A stretch of DNA of 64,000 nt from Branchiostoma floridae (Eukaryota > Chordata > Leptocardii > Amphioxiformes > Branchiostomatidae), in contig NC_049980.1 of the NCBI RefSeq assembly GCF_000003815.2, positions 13,736,379 through 13,800,378 of the forward strand. Direction: 5' to 3'. The position numbers and the translations under genes were made by a program. The notes under the pieces are model-generated. The model searched no databases and was not told the origin of the DNA. It was given only the letters and a program-made list of their open reading frames with translations. Numbering within the stretch: position 1 is the first letter of the stretch; each line of letters starts with the position of its first letter. Shown piece after piece: positions 63,846 to 64,000 of this stretch.

Positions 63846-64000
63846 ATGGCGTGAAAACAAAAAAACTAGTTGGACTCACCACACATACTAGGTCGCTGTA
63901 CAATACCGATATATAGAGCTTCGATTCAGCCTCTTGGGCAGACCTGTTCCATAGGGCACCAAGCGCGACTTCAAAATTACGCGGCATAGCTTGTTTTCCT

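Noticed and set aside
47008-63916. Dozens of 60-150-codon frames with HIYIC/TYMCA-type repeats
   Set aside because: Several frames are open on both strands over the same bases because the palindrome cores lack stops. No splice context or start preference.

Overview
The window is animal nuclear DNA with intron-split genes, canonical GT-AG junctions and dense, diverse transposons. The gene set (PREB/SEC12, a C8orf76 orthologue, TMEM200, SLC46, a glutamate-carboxypeptidase-II relative) and the repeat style fit an invertebrate deuterostome, most likely a lancelet (Branchiostoma). That assignment is an inference; no species-diagnostic gene is present. Runs of N at 9555-9654, 17737-17836, 49382-49481, 55606-55705, 56596-56695, 57688-57787, 59752-59851, 60523-60735, 61509-61706 and 62236-62421 are assembly gaps of unknown true length.

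Gene half (1-44.3 kb). The 3' end of a NAALADase/GCPII-like peptidase (+, 197-1402) converges on PREB (-, 3736-8611; first coding exon missing, probably in or near a gap). A repeat-rich gene desert follows, with four transposons recognisable by terminal inverted repeats (TIRs) and target-site duplications (TSDs), then an intronless TMEM200-like gene (-, 21067-21798). A 5S-rRNA-derived sequence, a non-LTR retrotransposon 3' end and a decayed minisatellite lie at 26-29 kb. A C8orf76-like TPR gene (-, 29879-34078) is divergent from an SLC46-family transporter (+, 36241-41562, two alternative C-termini), which converges on an unrecognised three-exon gene (-, 42583-44311). The three SLC46/PREB/C8orf76 introns carrying a hAT-type MITE each keep perfect 8-bp TSDs.

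Repeat half (47-63.9 kb). No conventional gene is seen. A composite repeat dominates, whose parts are called here P, L, H and G. P is a ~400-bp cassette of about 16 short AT-rich palindromes (cores such as CACATATATGTG and CAGATATATGTG) spaced about 23 bp apart with a fixed order of distinct spacers. L is a ~120-bp linker. H is a long hairpin with ~95-bp arms. G is a segment with a (TTTG)n tract and a LINE-like 3' end on the minus strand. Units run in + orientation from 47.0 to 59.7 kb and in inverted orientation from 59.85 to 63.85 kb. Spacers inside P are themselves arranged as inverted pairs, so the cassette can form two consecutive and mutually exclusive hairpins. This palindrome-of-palindromes is the strongest candidate for an undescribed element. 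The many open frames across it in several frames and on both strands are explained by the stop-free palindrome cores and are not called as genes.
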